Of a stretch of DNA of 64,000 bases, positions 1 through 10,848 are shown piece by piece. Under the pieces are notes generated by a model, which saw only the letters and a list, made by a program, of their open reading frames with translations, did not search any database and was not told the origin of the DNA. Each line of letters starts with the position of its first letter. The first letter of the stretch is position 1. The DNA is from Tetmemena sp. SeJ-2015 (taxonomy: Eukaryota > Ciliophora > Spirotrichea > Sporadotrichida > Oxytrichidae): NCBI GenBank assembly GCA_027382625.1, contig JAJKFJ010020874.1:1-64000 (forward strand). The letters run 5' to 3'. Made by a program: the position numbers and the translations under genes.

Positions 1-1960
1 TCACAGCTTAGAATAACTCCTCAAATCTCGATACTATGCTTATTAAAAAAATTGAACACTTATATTATAAACTGACAAGATAGATGGGTCTCTGTTGGTA
101 GGGGATGTTTGCTCTTTCAAATTGTCAGCTTCAAATATCTCTTCCTTAGTAAAATAAATTAATTCACAATGATTAATTTAATAATTTTTATTCCACCAAT
201 ACAATTGAACTTCAGTTTAATTCCCTTAAAAACACTTAGGCTTTTCTCTATACAGGAGGTGTAAACTACAATAAGGTCATTGCTTCGACCTTAGTAGATT
301 TAGACTCCAATGATGGAAGGCTTTAATTATAATTAAAGTAGTAGTATTCTTAAAGCTTTTTGAATAATTATTTGCACTGATATTTATATTGTACTGACTA
401 ACACTGCTACTTCAAGCTCTTCCTCTGCTTCTTATGGTTGAGAGTCAATCTATTATTCACTTTAGTTTACTGATATATTTTGAATAACCTGAATACTATT
501 TTTTATTTATAATCAAGAGTGATAGCTATTTTATTTAAAGGATGGAAGGCTGACGTTCCCTGCAAGCACTGATATTTATATGGCCTTAAATATTATTCAT
601 AAAAATTTGTATCCAATTATTCAAAAATAGAGTTCATTACTACTTCTCTGGCTTCGTATGGGTTTAATTTTAGATTGAATATGCCCGACCAAGCATCTTC
701 AAATTCTACCACCAATTTACCCATTCAAACTGACCCCTCAACCGATAATAACTATTATAATTTAAAGCCCATTTTCCATTGTTAATTAGAAAATCAAATT
801 TTTACTGAAAGAAAGTATGGTTTTTACTTAGTTCCACTTTTTTTCTTTAACTCATGGATTCAGATTAAGAATTCCAAACTCGGGAAGCAGGGAAGGCTAT
901 ATAATTGATGACAGAAAGTAAATATTTCTAAAAATATTGGTTTACCACTATTTTGACTTAAAGGAGCGCTTATAGCAATAGTTCAAGTCTAAAAGATAAG
1001 AATTAATCCATCTTTGTCTATGTTTTAATGACAGAAAACTTAAGATATTTTTTAGTATTTGTGCTGAAAGGATAATAATAGGACTAAGCTGCAATTACAA
1101 TCAAATCTAGTTCACAAATATATTTTCTTACATTTAAATTCTTATGATAGAATAAAATGACTCTAGCGATTGCAATTGGAGTAAGTGGGGGTATTTCAAT
1201 TGTGGTGTTAGTTACCCATTACAATATTAAAGAAAAAATAATTTTTTAAAAAGGTTAATATAAACCAAAAAAAAATATGTTTTTTTTTTGGGTTTATTAA
1301 CAATAATATATTAAGAAAATGCTATTGAATTTGCAAATTTTTAAAAAAAATACTAAAAATTTTATTACAATTTAAAAATTATTTTTCATTTTTTATTTCT
1401 TTAAATTAGAAACTCATAATTTACAAATCGTATATAGAGCAGCTATCTCAAACATGAAATGACTTTTCCACTAAGCAAAATCAGGTTTAGAAAAATTGAA
1501 GATCAAAAAATGAACTTGCTTTCCAAACTTTTCAAAGTGTTCGGAATAGCTGCAGCGAAAGATTGACTTCTGAACTTTCATTTTCAGAATCTCATAAGGG
1601 TGCATCTAGCAACCAAGAGACAAAATCATTCTTCATACTTCGATCAAGTCTTGAACCCAGAAGCGCATACAGTCCTGATAGTTCTACCTCAAAGTATCAC
1701 CTCTGTATCTTTTCAAGGTAAGCCAAAATATTTATTCTGCTGATAGCTAATCCTCGCTTCATAAGCAGCGTTAAAAAATTGCAAGCTACCCTGAAAAGGC
1801 ACTTGCTATTCTTTAGGTAAGATTCGTTGATGATATCTCAAACTCCACATTGATCAGAGAAATGCAGCACCGATTATACTCAAGCCAGGATTATGTTCTG
1901 CAAGGGCCATTCACACTTAGATCCACTTCCATGTTCAGCTCTCAAGATGATCTCTAATGA
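1..1960 (+). CDS. X1: cysteine-rich single-pass surface protein, 5' cut off by window edge
   Basis: First member of the plus-strand X array; function not recognised. The window opens inside the ectodomain. The stretch at about 85-155 reads GSLLVGDVCSFKLSASNISS, which recurs in X2, X3 and X4. It is followed by a beta-rich stretch (AFLYTGGVNY near 240-270, then GRLTFPASTDIYMA near 545-585). A hydrophobic helix at about 1157-1225 (LAIAIGVSGGISIVVLV) is the predicted membrane span, as in the other members. Further frames continue through the left arm of an inverted duplication and reach TGA at 1958-1960. Whether those arm exons belong to X1 is uncertain, because the arm carries small indels against its partner that change frame. 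The KNKPKDLPK tail motif of X3-X5 is not seen here, so the tail is displaced or lost. Confidence 0.55.
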
Positions 1961-2131
1961 TTAAGCTCAGCTCAAATTATTTCCTCTTGATCAACACTCA
2001 AGCTGCCCATCGATCCTTTCTTAACCTCTATGTGTATTTTAGCTTTGGGTTGACTGCGAGTAATTCATAGTTGGTATGCCTCCTGGACACGCATCTCTTC
2101 GCAGAGAGACACAAGCACAGTGGCAAGCCAT
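1408..2131 (+). repeat. Left arm of long inverted duplication
   Basis: This arm of about 724 bp matches the reverse complement of 2995-3719 almost base for base, including the run CAAGCACAGTGGCAAGCCAT at its inner edge. It contains coding-like sequence with an internal candidate intron (GTAAGCC...GATAG near 1715-1745) and a last open stretch (VRFVDDISNSTLIREM...) ending at TGA 1958-1960. Differences I can see against the other arm: an extra T near 1567, T versus G before the CAG near 1586, and an extra C near 1755. The indels shift the reading frame, so at most one arm encodes an intact product at each point. Confidence 0.85.
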
Positions 2132-2994
2132 GACAATCTGGGCTCTTCACCGACGGAAATTATTTTCTTTTAAACCCCTTTAGCAATGAAATGATTAAGA
2201 AATAGACGGGGAAATGAATGACATTTTTCTGATTTGCTCAAGGATATACCTTAAATACATAATCAGATTGATAGATCAGCTAGATAATAACTCGAAAAAA
2301 TTTTAAATAACATAAAAGGTTATGTAAAAAATGGTAAAAATTTTAAAAGAAGGAAAAATTTCCCAAAATCAAGGTGAAGGCCAGTTCACCGATACATGAG
2401 CTGATGACTTTGGAAGTTGGCGCTTCATTTTAAAATTTTATATTAATATTAAGGCAGTTATATTTATTAAGATTAAATACGAAGTGAGGACTGTGCTATT
2501 GAATGTGATTTTTAATAACAGATGATAGTTAAGGTTTATTAAGTTTGTAAAGTTATAATTAAAATTATTTCAAAGATGTGTGCTACGCATCATACCTGGC
2601 ACTGGCCGAATCGCTGAAGCTGACAGATCACTCTTGCTTGTTTATTGCGTTTTGAATCGTGAGTATCCTCAACTTCCTTCACTCGTTTTATTTATCGAGG
2701 TTATAGTGCTAAAGTATTACACATGAGCTAGCCTCTGCTCGATCTCAGTTGTGGCTACTTGGATTCGAAGAATGATGAGTGAGAACGTCTCGTGAGTGCA
2801 GGATGTCAAAGCAGATAAAGGTTCCATCAACTCTCGGCACCTCTTGCGCTTCGGCTCATATTTGTGGCGTTACAGTACCAAGATTTCCTCAAAATGTGTT
2901 TCTGCAGGAAAATCGAGTTCTTTAAATTGAGAAACCACCCTCTAAACCTGCTTACCTGCTCGGTGAAAGCATCCCTTGACAAGCTATTGTCGAT
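2132..2994. other. Spacer between inverted arms
   Basis: The 863-bp spacer is not shared by the arms. It has an AT-rich half (2160-2570) and a more balanced half (2580-2990). I recognise no gene in it. A minus-strand open frame starting in the right arm (3048 down to 2827, with RETQAQWQ) runs into this spacer and stops at TGA. Confidence 0.5.
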
Positions 2995-3719
2995 GGCTTG
3001 CCACTGTGCTTGTGTCTCTCTGCGAAGAGATGCGTGTCCAGGAGGCATACCAACTATGAATTACTCGCAGTCAACCTAAAGCTAAAATACACATAGAGGT
3101 TAAGAAAGGATCGATGGGCAGCTTGAGTGTTGATCAAGAGGAAATAATTTGAGCTGAGCTTAATCATTAGAGATCATCTTGAGAGCTGAACATGGAAGTG
3201 GATCTAAGTGTGAATGGCCCTTGCAGAACATAATCCTGGCTTGAGTATAATCGGTGCTGCATTTCTCTGATCAATGTGGAGTTTGAGATATCATCAACGA
3301 ATCTTACCTAAAGAATAGCAAGTGCCTTTTCAGGGTAGCTTGCAATTTTTTAACGCTGCTTATGAAGCAGGATTAGCTATCAGCAGAATAAATATTTTGG
3401 CTTACCTTGAAAAGATACAGAGGTGATACTTTGAGGTAGAACTATCAGGACTGTATGCGCTTCTGGGTTCAAGACTTGATCGAAGTATGAAGAATGATTG
3501 TGTCTCTTGGTTGCTAGATGCACCCTTATGAGATTCTGCAAATGAAAGTTCAGAGTCAATCTTTCGCTGCAGCTATTCCGAACACTTTGAAAAGTTTGGA
3601 AAGCAAGTTCATTTTTTGATCTTCAATTTTTCTAAACCTGATTTTGCTTAGTGGAAAAGTCATTTCATGTTTGAGATAGCTGCTCTATATACGATTTGTA
3701 ATATTATGAGTTTCTAAGT
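2995..3719 (-). repeat. Right arm of long inverted duplication
   Basis: This is the reverse-complement partner of 1408-2131. Read on the minus strand, its frame around 3560-3400 (KIDSELSFAESHKGASSNQE) is continuous across the position where the left arm has an extra T. Further on, it has lost the C that keeps the left arm open. The two gene fragments therefore converge on the spacer. Because identity is near complete while the coding frames disagree, either the duplication is recent and decaying or it is an assembly fold-back. Confidence 0.85.
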
Positions 3720-3839
3720 ATTAATGTAAGATAATCGCAAATGAAACTACACTAATTCATATGAATATTTTTAAAAAATTTTTATTTTATTTTAAAAAGA
3801 AATTTAATTTTTTAATGTTAAATAAAATAATACCATCAT

Positions 3840-5830
3840 CACAGACCCTAAAAATCCAAACACGCAGATTGGAGTTCAAGCCTTCAAGATGGATTCCCCA
3901 TCGCAATAAAATAAAAGAAAAGTCATGAGAATTAATGAAATTCAAGTAGAAAGCATTTCAATCAAGAAATAATTTTTTCCTTATTTTAAATTAAATGTAA
4001 GCATTTAAGAAAACTTTTTTAAAATTGGAATATTTAACATAAAATTTTTAGTCCCCCCAAGATAAGGAAGTTAAGGACTTTATCAAACTCAAAAATTCGG
4101 AACTTTATTTGTCTTATTATAAACTCAATTTTTGTTTAACTATAGTTTTTAAATAAAAATAAAATTTAAATTTTTAACTTGGATCTTTTTTTAATTTTTT
4201 TATTTTTCCAGGAAATTTTTAAAAAATGTTGGTTCAACTTAAAACTGGACTCATAACAAAGAGGTTTTAAAATAACTAGCTAAATGATTTTTGGGAAAAA
4301 TAAATTCTTGAAAAAGATTATTTTAATCCACCTCTGAAATTTTTTTTCAGGGAAGAAAAAATGTAACTCTTTTAAATTAATAAGTTAAGGCTTGTTATAT
4401 ATATTATAGAAAAAAATCCCATTTATAATAAGCAATCACAATAAGAGAAGTAGCTTGTAGAGCTCTGATATCTAGAGTCGCAAATCTAAAAGCAAAGTCG
4501 TTCTTTCAAAACATATATTTAAGTTTGAGTATCTTATTTTCTACTTTCAATTAGAATGAGTTCACAGCCAAAGATAAGAAAGGATCCTTCCTTCCCGATA
4601 TTTTCCAAGGCAAGCCAATTATTTAGCCGGAGCTCTAGGGAGCTGGCTCATTTATTATAGAAAATGGCTAAGTGCAAGATAGTTCATTTTATCTATTCTA
4701 AATAAAAAATGTGATCAAATTTATGTTAAACATTTGAGAGCAAATTTGAAAATTGTAGAGATTTAAACCACTTGTAGAAATTATCAATTTCAAATGATAA
4801 GAGCAATAACTCTTCTCTCAAGGAAAAATAATTCTAATTTATTTAGAAAACTAAATAGATAAAAATTTCAGAATAGACCCTGTATTTTATAATGATTTGA
4901 TTAATTGACTTTAATATCATAATAGATAAACAAAAACTTATTTTTAATATAATTTAATATCAAAAGCAGATTAATTTATATAAGGACCCACCTTCTTATA
5001 AGAATTTGATGTATCCATCATTTAAATACAGTTCAGAGTAGTAATCCTCTCTAAAACTTGGTGTTCGCCACCCAGTGAGCACTCTCTTTTCCAAACCCAA
5101 AAGTGGCCAAGAGAGGGCGCATCAGTTTTCACAAAGCAGTTTGAATCTTGTTTTCCCACCCCCCAGCTTTCAAAACTGTAAAAAATTTAAACCCGTTCTC
5201 AAACCCCCGGAAATTAACTATCACTCCCAAATTTTAAGTGCAGATCCATTTTAATCCTCTTTTTTAGAGTGTTTTTTTTTATTGTAATGTATGATGAAAA
5301 TTTTCAAAGGGATTCCCAAATACCTTTTACAAGCAGAAAAAAGAAAGATAAACCTCAAACTATAAGCAGGACGATATTTTTGACGAGGTCATTGATCTAT
5401 AAGACTTAGAGAGTAACTTCGTATTCACAAATAAATTATTACATTGATTTAATTTGATAAAATAGGCGCATTTATATTTTTTTATTTCAATTATATCATA
5501 GAGACTAAGTTTTTTATCCCCTGAGACCAATTATATTTTCTTTAATTGATTTAACAAGCATACTGATAAACCTACAACATAAAACTAATGTATAGTTTAA
5601 TTTGTTATGAATAATTTTGTCAAGTCGATGTAGTACAGCCATCATAAAATTCTAAACAATAACTTAATAGACCCTTCTTTTATTACTTTTTTCACCTATT
5701 TCTTAGACCCTCCTGACTTTGACCAAATTAGAGAAATGTAGGACCAGTCACCAGACCACATTCCAACATTAAAGCAAAGAATTGAGAATCTCAGTAACCC
5801 AAGCTAGTAATAAATATTTCATTCCTTTTC
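3840..5830 (+). CDS. Exon-like stretches, possible displaced cytoplasmic tail of X1
   Basis: Several plus-strand islands have exon-like codon use and are open apart from TAA/TAG: about 3840-3975 (TDPKNPNTQIGVQAFKMDSP), 4556-4665 (EFTAKDKKGSFLPDIFQGKP), 4983-5160 (KDPPSYKNLMYPSFKYSS and onward), 5358-5440 (QDDIFDEVIDLQDLESNFVF) and 5705-5815 (PPDFDQIREMQDQSPDHIPT). AT-rich, partly homopolymer-damaged DNA separates them. Composition (Ser, Gln, acidic) resembles the tails of X3 and X4, and the position downstream of X1 suggests the rest of its tail. I find no start codon, no family motif and no alignment I can defend, so this could equally be a separate unrecognised gene. Confidence 0.35.
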
Positions 5831-5979
5831 AAAATATATATTTAGAGTTCAAGTTTATTTAAGCCCGACCTTAAGGATCTACAGAAATTGAAAATTAACA
5901 TCTTAATTTGATATAGTGAATAATTGTTGTTAATTCTCTTAAACCCCCTCCATTATAATCAAATTTAATTCCTAAAGCA

Positions 5980-6720
5980 GATTACCACTTATAAATTAAT
6001 TAGTCAGGATAACTTCGCTATTAAAGAATATTTTTAACGGAATTTAAAAAAAATAAAATTTTTAAATATTAAAAAAAGGAATAAAACAGTGACATGAATT
6101 GTCAGTTTAAATTAATTAGACCTTTTTTCCGATGGAAAATTTTAAAAAATTTTTTTTCCCTTGCAACTTTTGTGTGGGGCTCTCAGTCAAGAGTAATGGG
6201 AAAACCCCAATTTTTCGAAAAAGTATATAAATGACAAATGATCGTGCACTATTTCACCTAAAAGATTTTACTGTAATTTTATTAAAGAAGAAACCCAATT
6301 AATTTTTGTAACTCCCCAACAAGCCTGCAGACAGGGATGAATCTATTTTTTTAATTTTGCACCTTTTTGCAACTTCCTTTTTTATTTTAACCAAAATCTT
6401 TTTAATTTAACCTAAAATATTAAATTTTAGAAATTTTTCTAATTTTTTTTCATGAAATAAAAATTTAACCCCCTTAAATAAAGGAAATTTTTTTCTAATT
6501 AAAATTTTTTATTCTTAAAAAATTTTTAATTTCGAATATTTTTTTAAGTTTAATTTAAATTGATAATGAAGATAGCAGGATTTAAAGTAATTCTTTTTTT
6601 AAATTGATCAATCAAATTAAAAAACCCCTAAAATTTATCTAAATTACTTTTATAAATTTAATTTAAATCGGGAACTAAGATTGAAATTGTATAATTTTTT
6701 TTAAAATTTCAAAATTAATT
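5980..6720. other. AT-rich intergenic DNA with inflated homopolymers
   Basis: Long A, T and occasional C/G runs (for example near 6120-6180 and 6470-6540) with no exon-like frame. The texture matches the poorly called zones at 33.3-36.7 and 57.8-58.6 kb. No gene seen. Confidence 0.5.
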
Positions 6721-6776
6721 ATCGAGTGAGTAATTATAAAGTGATTAGTTTACTCTCGTCGTGATAACACCAATAG

Positions 6777-7640
6777 ATGTGCGAGTTATTTTTAGCAAAA
6801 AGACATAAAACCAAGCTGCTCTTTGTCGTTCTATATCTTCAACTAGTTTTACATTTTGCAAGTTCTCAGCAGGCATTACCATTTAGCGTTACTGTCCCCC
6901 GAAATCTACAGTTTCATAAATATTTTATACTTTTTATGGGCAGTTCACTACGTCCACGAGTGACCCGAAATCCTGCAAATTAAATTGTATTGACTCAGGC
7001 AAGAAGTTTTGTAGCTCCAATTCCTATGGCTCAGGCTACTGCTGCGATAAGAACTATGATCAAATTTTAAAGATCTTAAGGAAATGTTAATTTTTATCTT
7101 AAATTTATTCTTATTTAAGTTGATGATTGCAGCAACGGAGCAGATTTAATAAATTACATTTTTATAATTTAAGAATGCTCCACCGAACTTCCTAAGCTGA
7201 CTCAAAACAGTGAGCTTAGCTATTTCGTATGCCCTTATGAATCTCAGTGTGGAGGAACTGGCAAGTTCATTACCGTCACCAACTCATCCGGTGCTTTGGA
7301 TCCAATTTTTTATTTTATCAAAGTGAAAAGCATATTAATGGATGAGAGCAGAGTGAGCGGATAATTAACTGTTGGTGATGTATGCTCTTTTAAATTATCA
7401 GCTGCTAATACCTCTTCCGTAATATATTTATTTTCTTCCTCAAACGAGATAGAGATTCAGCTGAACCAATTAAAGGGAGTGCAGGTAAGTTTCTTCACTG
7501 GGGGCATAGGATTTAAGAACGTCTCTATCTAAACAGTAGTCTCAAATCTGTCTTCATTCGATGGAAGGCTGCCACAAATATCTATAAAAGCACTGACGTT
7601 TTTATAATTCTAACCAATACAAAATGAAATTAAAAAAAGT
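6777..7640 (+). pseudogene. X2: 3'-truncated member of the cysteine-rich surface family
   Basis: The ATG at 6777 starts a signal peptide (about residues 13-32: KLLFVVLYLQLVLHFASSQQ). A probable short intron (GTTTCAT...GGGCAG, near 6909-6942) leads to the cysteine module at about 6950-7060, SCKLNCIDSGKKFCSSNSYG followed by GYCCDKNYD, which aligns with X3 and X4. The second module follows at 7171-7290 (SYFVCPYESQCGG), then the GDVCSF box near 7376 and the STDVFIILTN strand near 7590-7620. The homology stops there, in a homopolymer-damaged patch. No membrane helix or cytoplasmic tail follows, and an oppositely oriented gene (Y1) ends at 7825. As it stands X2 would make only a secreted half-protein, hence pseudogene or assembly break. 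Confidence 0.65.
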
Positions 7641-7740
7641 TTATTTTACAATTTTTTAAAAAAATTTTTAAGATTAAAAAAAATTTTTTTAAAAAATTTT
7701 TTTTAAAAATTTTTTAGGGGTTAAATTAAATATAAAGTCA
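7641..7740. other. Homopolymer patch at the X2 break
   Basis: Almost only runs of A and T with one GGGG. It sits exactly where X2 loses homology to its paralogues, so the truncation may be an assembly junction. Confidence 0.5.
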
Positions 7741-7824
7741 ATAAATAGAGAGAATTAAGATCAAGCTAGTGATATAGATTTTGCTTAAAAAATATTTGAT
7801 GTGGTCGTAATTTAGAATCAAAAG

Positions 7825-8739
7825 TCAATTTGCTTTAGCTTGCCCTTATTGAGCAAAATTAAATTAAGAATAATTTTAACGTTGTTATTGAATGACACTT
7901 CCAAAGTTTAAGAAGTTAATGGCTTTGAGAAATTTAATGGATGGACAACAGTGATACTTTCACTCTTCCCAGTTTCTTCTCGAAATTTTATCTCAAGAGC
8001 GATATCAAAAGTGCCCCAGCCAACCCTTGTAACTTCGAATGGATAATTTGAAATATTATATAATATACTAGAATTATGATAATTTGACTTTGTAATCTCT
8101 GGAGTTTTAAAACTTTCATCCAAGATGAACTTCACATTTTGAATATATCTTCTAAATTAAAATTATAAACATGAATATCTATTAATTTCTCTAAAATTAA
8201 GTTTAATAGAATCTTTCTAAAAGTACTTAGCAGAATTCTCCTTATCTATTCTCAGAAAGCTTGTCCACTCGTGTTTGTTAGCTACCCTACTTCTCGAATA
8301 TTTTGACTTGAAGGGTTCTGCTTTAAAATCTGTCAAAATTTTATTATAATTTAATCTGCATTAGGTACAAACTCATGCTCATTTCCATATAAGAACTTTA
8401 TAATTATCTCCTCATCATCTAGTAATCCCATTTCTTTCAGTTCAGCCCTTCTTAATTAGAATTCATTAGGTTTCAGCTCGCTTATCCACTTTTGTAGCAC
8501 ACTATCTATTTATCATTAAAATCTCTCTTTTAAACCTAAATCTCAAAGCATTAATTTATAGAATACGGCTTGAAGTTTTAAGAAAGTTGATTCCTGCACA
8601 TAGGGCACTATCTTTTTGTGTCTACGAATTGATAAACACATTGGATACAGAAGACGTGATTGCAAGGCAATTTGCTTGGCTCTATCATGATATTAAAGCA
8701 GATATCGCAGTCGGTCGATTACTCATTTAGACTTTCCAT
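7825..8739 (-). CDS. Y1: RING finger-YEATS domain protein
   Basis: Starts at ATG 8739 (MESLNEQSTDC...), equivalent to MESLG in Y2 and MERLK in Y3. Residues about 11-48 form a C3HC4 RING finger: CDIC, then CNH, then FCIQC, then CPMC, with normal spacing, which in known families binds an E2 ubiquitin-conjugating enzyme. A linker (LKEMGLLDDEEIIIKFLYGN) leads into a YEATS domain: HEWTSFLRID at its start, RYIQNVKFILDESF, then PFEVTRVGWGTFDIALEIKF. YEATS domains read acetyl- or crotonyl-lysine on histones. The Trp of GWGTF matches the aromatic cage position of GAS41/Taf14-type domains. The frame continues through two TAA and ends at TGA 7825-7827. At least two short introns are needed, near 8520-8550 and 8315-8345. 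A histone-directed ubiquitin ligase is inference from the domains. Confidence 0.8.
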
Positions 8740-9019
8740 AGAATTAATTCAATATTTTATTAGGATTATTATTTCAATGGATATAAATTTAATACGTGAT
8801 GATTATTATGAAGTTCTTAATTTTTAAGCAATCTTTATTTTCAATCTCTGAAAATGAAAACATAAAGCGGCTGCAATCAATAATTATTGTATCAATTTAG
8901 ATATTGCTATTTTTATTACTTAAAAACATACAGCCATACTATATTATATCTCAGAAGGAAATTTTATCAAGCTTCTCTTTATCAAACTAAATATAATTTA
9001 ACCTAATTTGAATCAAATG

Positions 9020-10597
9020 TCAATGTGATTGATTGACTTGAGCCCTCTCCAGCAAACTTAAATAGTGTTCCACTTTCACAGTCTCTCTTTTGCCAGTCTC
9101 TCGCCTGAAGAAAATTTCCATGGGCACTTCAAAAGTTCCCCAACCAATTTTTCTCATTTCAAAAGGTGTATCTGTTAAAGTATACGAAAATATTTTATTG
9201 GTGCACTTTTGACATCAATTTCAGTTGCGCCAAATGTTGGATGCAAGCCGAATCTAACTTTTTGAATGTACCTCTTAAACTTAAGTTTAAAGTAAAGTAA
9301 TTTAGCAGCATTTATGATTTTGAATTTAATGGAGTCTTTTTAGAAATGTTTCCTGGATTACTAAAAATCGAGGCGAACAAAAGCAGTCCACTCATGCTTG
9401 TTCTCTACTATTTCTTATTATCTCTTGATTTCAGTTTCTAAGTTATTGTTTAGAATTTAATTATAATCGATGATTGGCTAAAAGAAGAAGTATAGAGTTG
9501 CTGAATGGTAGCGGTAATTTAATAGGCTCACTCTCCAATCTGTAGCTTGTCGATTGCTTTTAAAAATATATATGAGACTTCTTCTTCGTCTTTTTAATTA
9601 ACAACAAGCACTGTTCAGCAGCGAGATATATCATAAACACTCCTCCTACTCCTCGTCTTCTTGTTTGGAAGTTAAATCAATTTTAGCTATCGACAGTAGG
9701 CTTCCACTAAAAATTTATAAAGATTTAAAAATCTTATAATAATAGGATAAATAATTAATATTATCCGTCAGCCGATTTTTCAAAAACTTTGAGTTTCCTT
9801 CTGTAAGGCTGGCGAAGAGGACGAAGCACTTGCCATCTTTTAAAACTTGGATTAAGCTCCTTTCGGCCAAGTATGCTACAAAAATTCAAAAGAATTTACT
9901 TTATTAAATCCCAAAATAGGAAATTTATGGATCTAAACATGCTAATCATGTTGTTAAGCGACTTCTCTAAAGTTCAGACGAGATATATACAAACACTCCT
10001 CCTATCTTTTGTTGGAAGTGTTTTAGCTTCCTGTAGCTAAACAATTATAGATTCAAAAATCTATGAATTGGATAAATAATTAGTATTAGTAACTGCCACA
10101 AATCTAAATTCTATTTTAGAACAATCTCTGTGGTATAATAATTTTACATCATCAATGAATCCATTACATTTATATTTAAGGGTTAGGAACTAGTTTGTGG
10201 TCGTTTCCATAAGTAAACTTGATTCTTATCTAATTTCCCTCCAGCTTTCCAGCGCTCTTTAACTCCTCATGTTGTTTCTTGAAATCTTGTAGTATAAATT
10301 GAAAACTGAAAATTAATTATAAATTTAAATCTTCCTCTCTCTTATTCAAAATTTGGGCTTGTAGTTTCAGATCAACTTAAGGCTCATTAAATTATGATAC
10401 TTTCAATTTTTATTTATACGAAAATTCTAATCATAAGTGGGAGGGAATTAAGCTCTGCACATGGGGCAAGTAGATTTTGAGCTCATCGACTAATTGATGC
10501 ACTGAATACAGAAGGTGTGATTGCAGGGCAGCTTGCACGGCTCCACCATTATTACAAAGCAGATATCGCAGTCAGTTTAAGGGCCAAGGCTTTCCAT
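9020..10597 (-). CDS. Y2: RING finger-YEATS domain protein
   Basis: Starts at ATG 10597 (MESLGPQTDC...). The C3HC4 RING is complete: CDIC, CNH, FCIQC, CPMC. The linker KSAGKLEGNQIRIKFTYGND matches Y1. The YEATS domain has HEWTAFVRLD near 9395, then KRYIQKVRFGLHPTFGATEI, the canonical HP turn, and PFEMRKIGWGTFEVPMEIFF near 9170-9110. The cage Trp is kept. The stop is TGA at 9020-9022. The locus is 660 bp longer than Y1 because non-coding sequence with repeats (about 9455-10100) lies between the linker and the YEATS domain, presumably as an intron. Y1 lies downstream in the same direction, so the two are a tandem pair inserted between X2 and X3. Confidence 0.8.
9455..9640 (+). repeat. Dispersed repeat, copy 1 (inside Y2)
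   Basis: By eye this stretch aligns with 54270-54450: both start AATTTAATTA...ATCG.TGATTG, share AGAGTTG, a GGCAG/GGTAG box, CT.CAGATTGT/CTTGTCGAT, TATGAG.CTTCTTCTT and end CAGCxGCGAGATAT. Identity is perhaps two thirds with small gaps. It carries no coding potential that I recognise. Confidence 0.45.
9600..10100. repeat. Direct repeat pair within the Y2 intron
   Basis: About 9610-9770 and 9965-10100 share the order GTTCAG..CGAGATATAT, AAACACTCCTCCTA, TTGGAAGT, TTTTAGCT, AAAAATCT and GGATAAATAATTA.TATTA. The copies are diverged and lie about 350 bp apart on the same strand. This looks like a local duplication of part of the dispersed repeat. Confidence 0.5.
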
Positions 10598-10848
10598 TTT
10601 TGAGAAATATTTATCAGGAAATCACTAATAGCCTCTCTAAAATGCTTATGAATTTCATAAATTTCTTATCTCTCATTTGTCCTTACTCTTAAAGCAAGAT
10701 GGATTGATTATTCGAAATATATATTTGAAATTACTACATTTAATATTATAAAGACTTTCACTTATATTCATAATTCACCTCTTTTCTGCACTCATAAAAT
10801 AAAATAAGTATTATGGTTCTATTGATAAATATAGATTAATTCATACAC

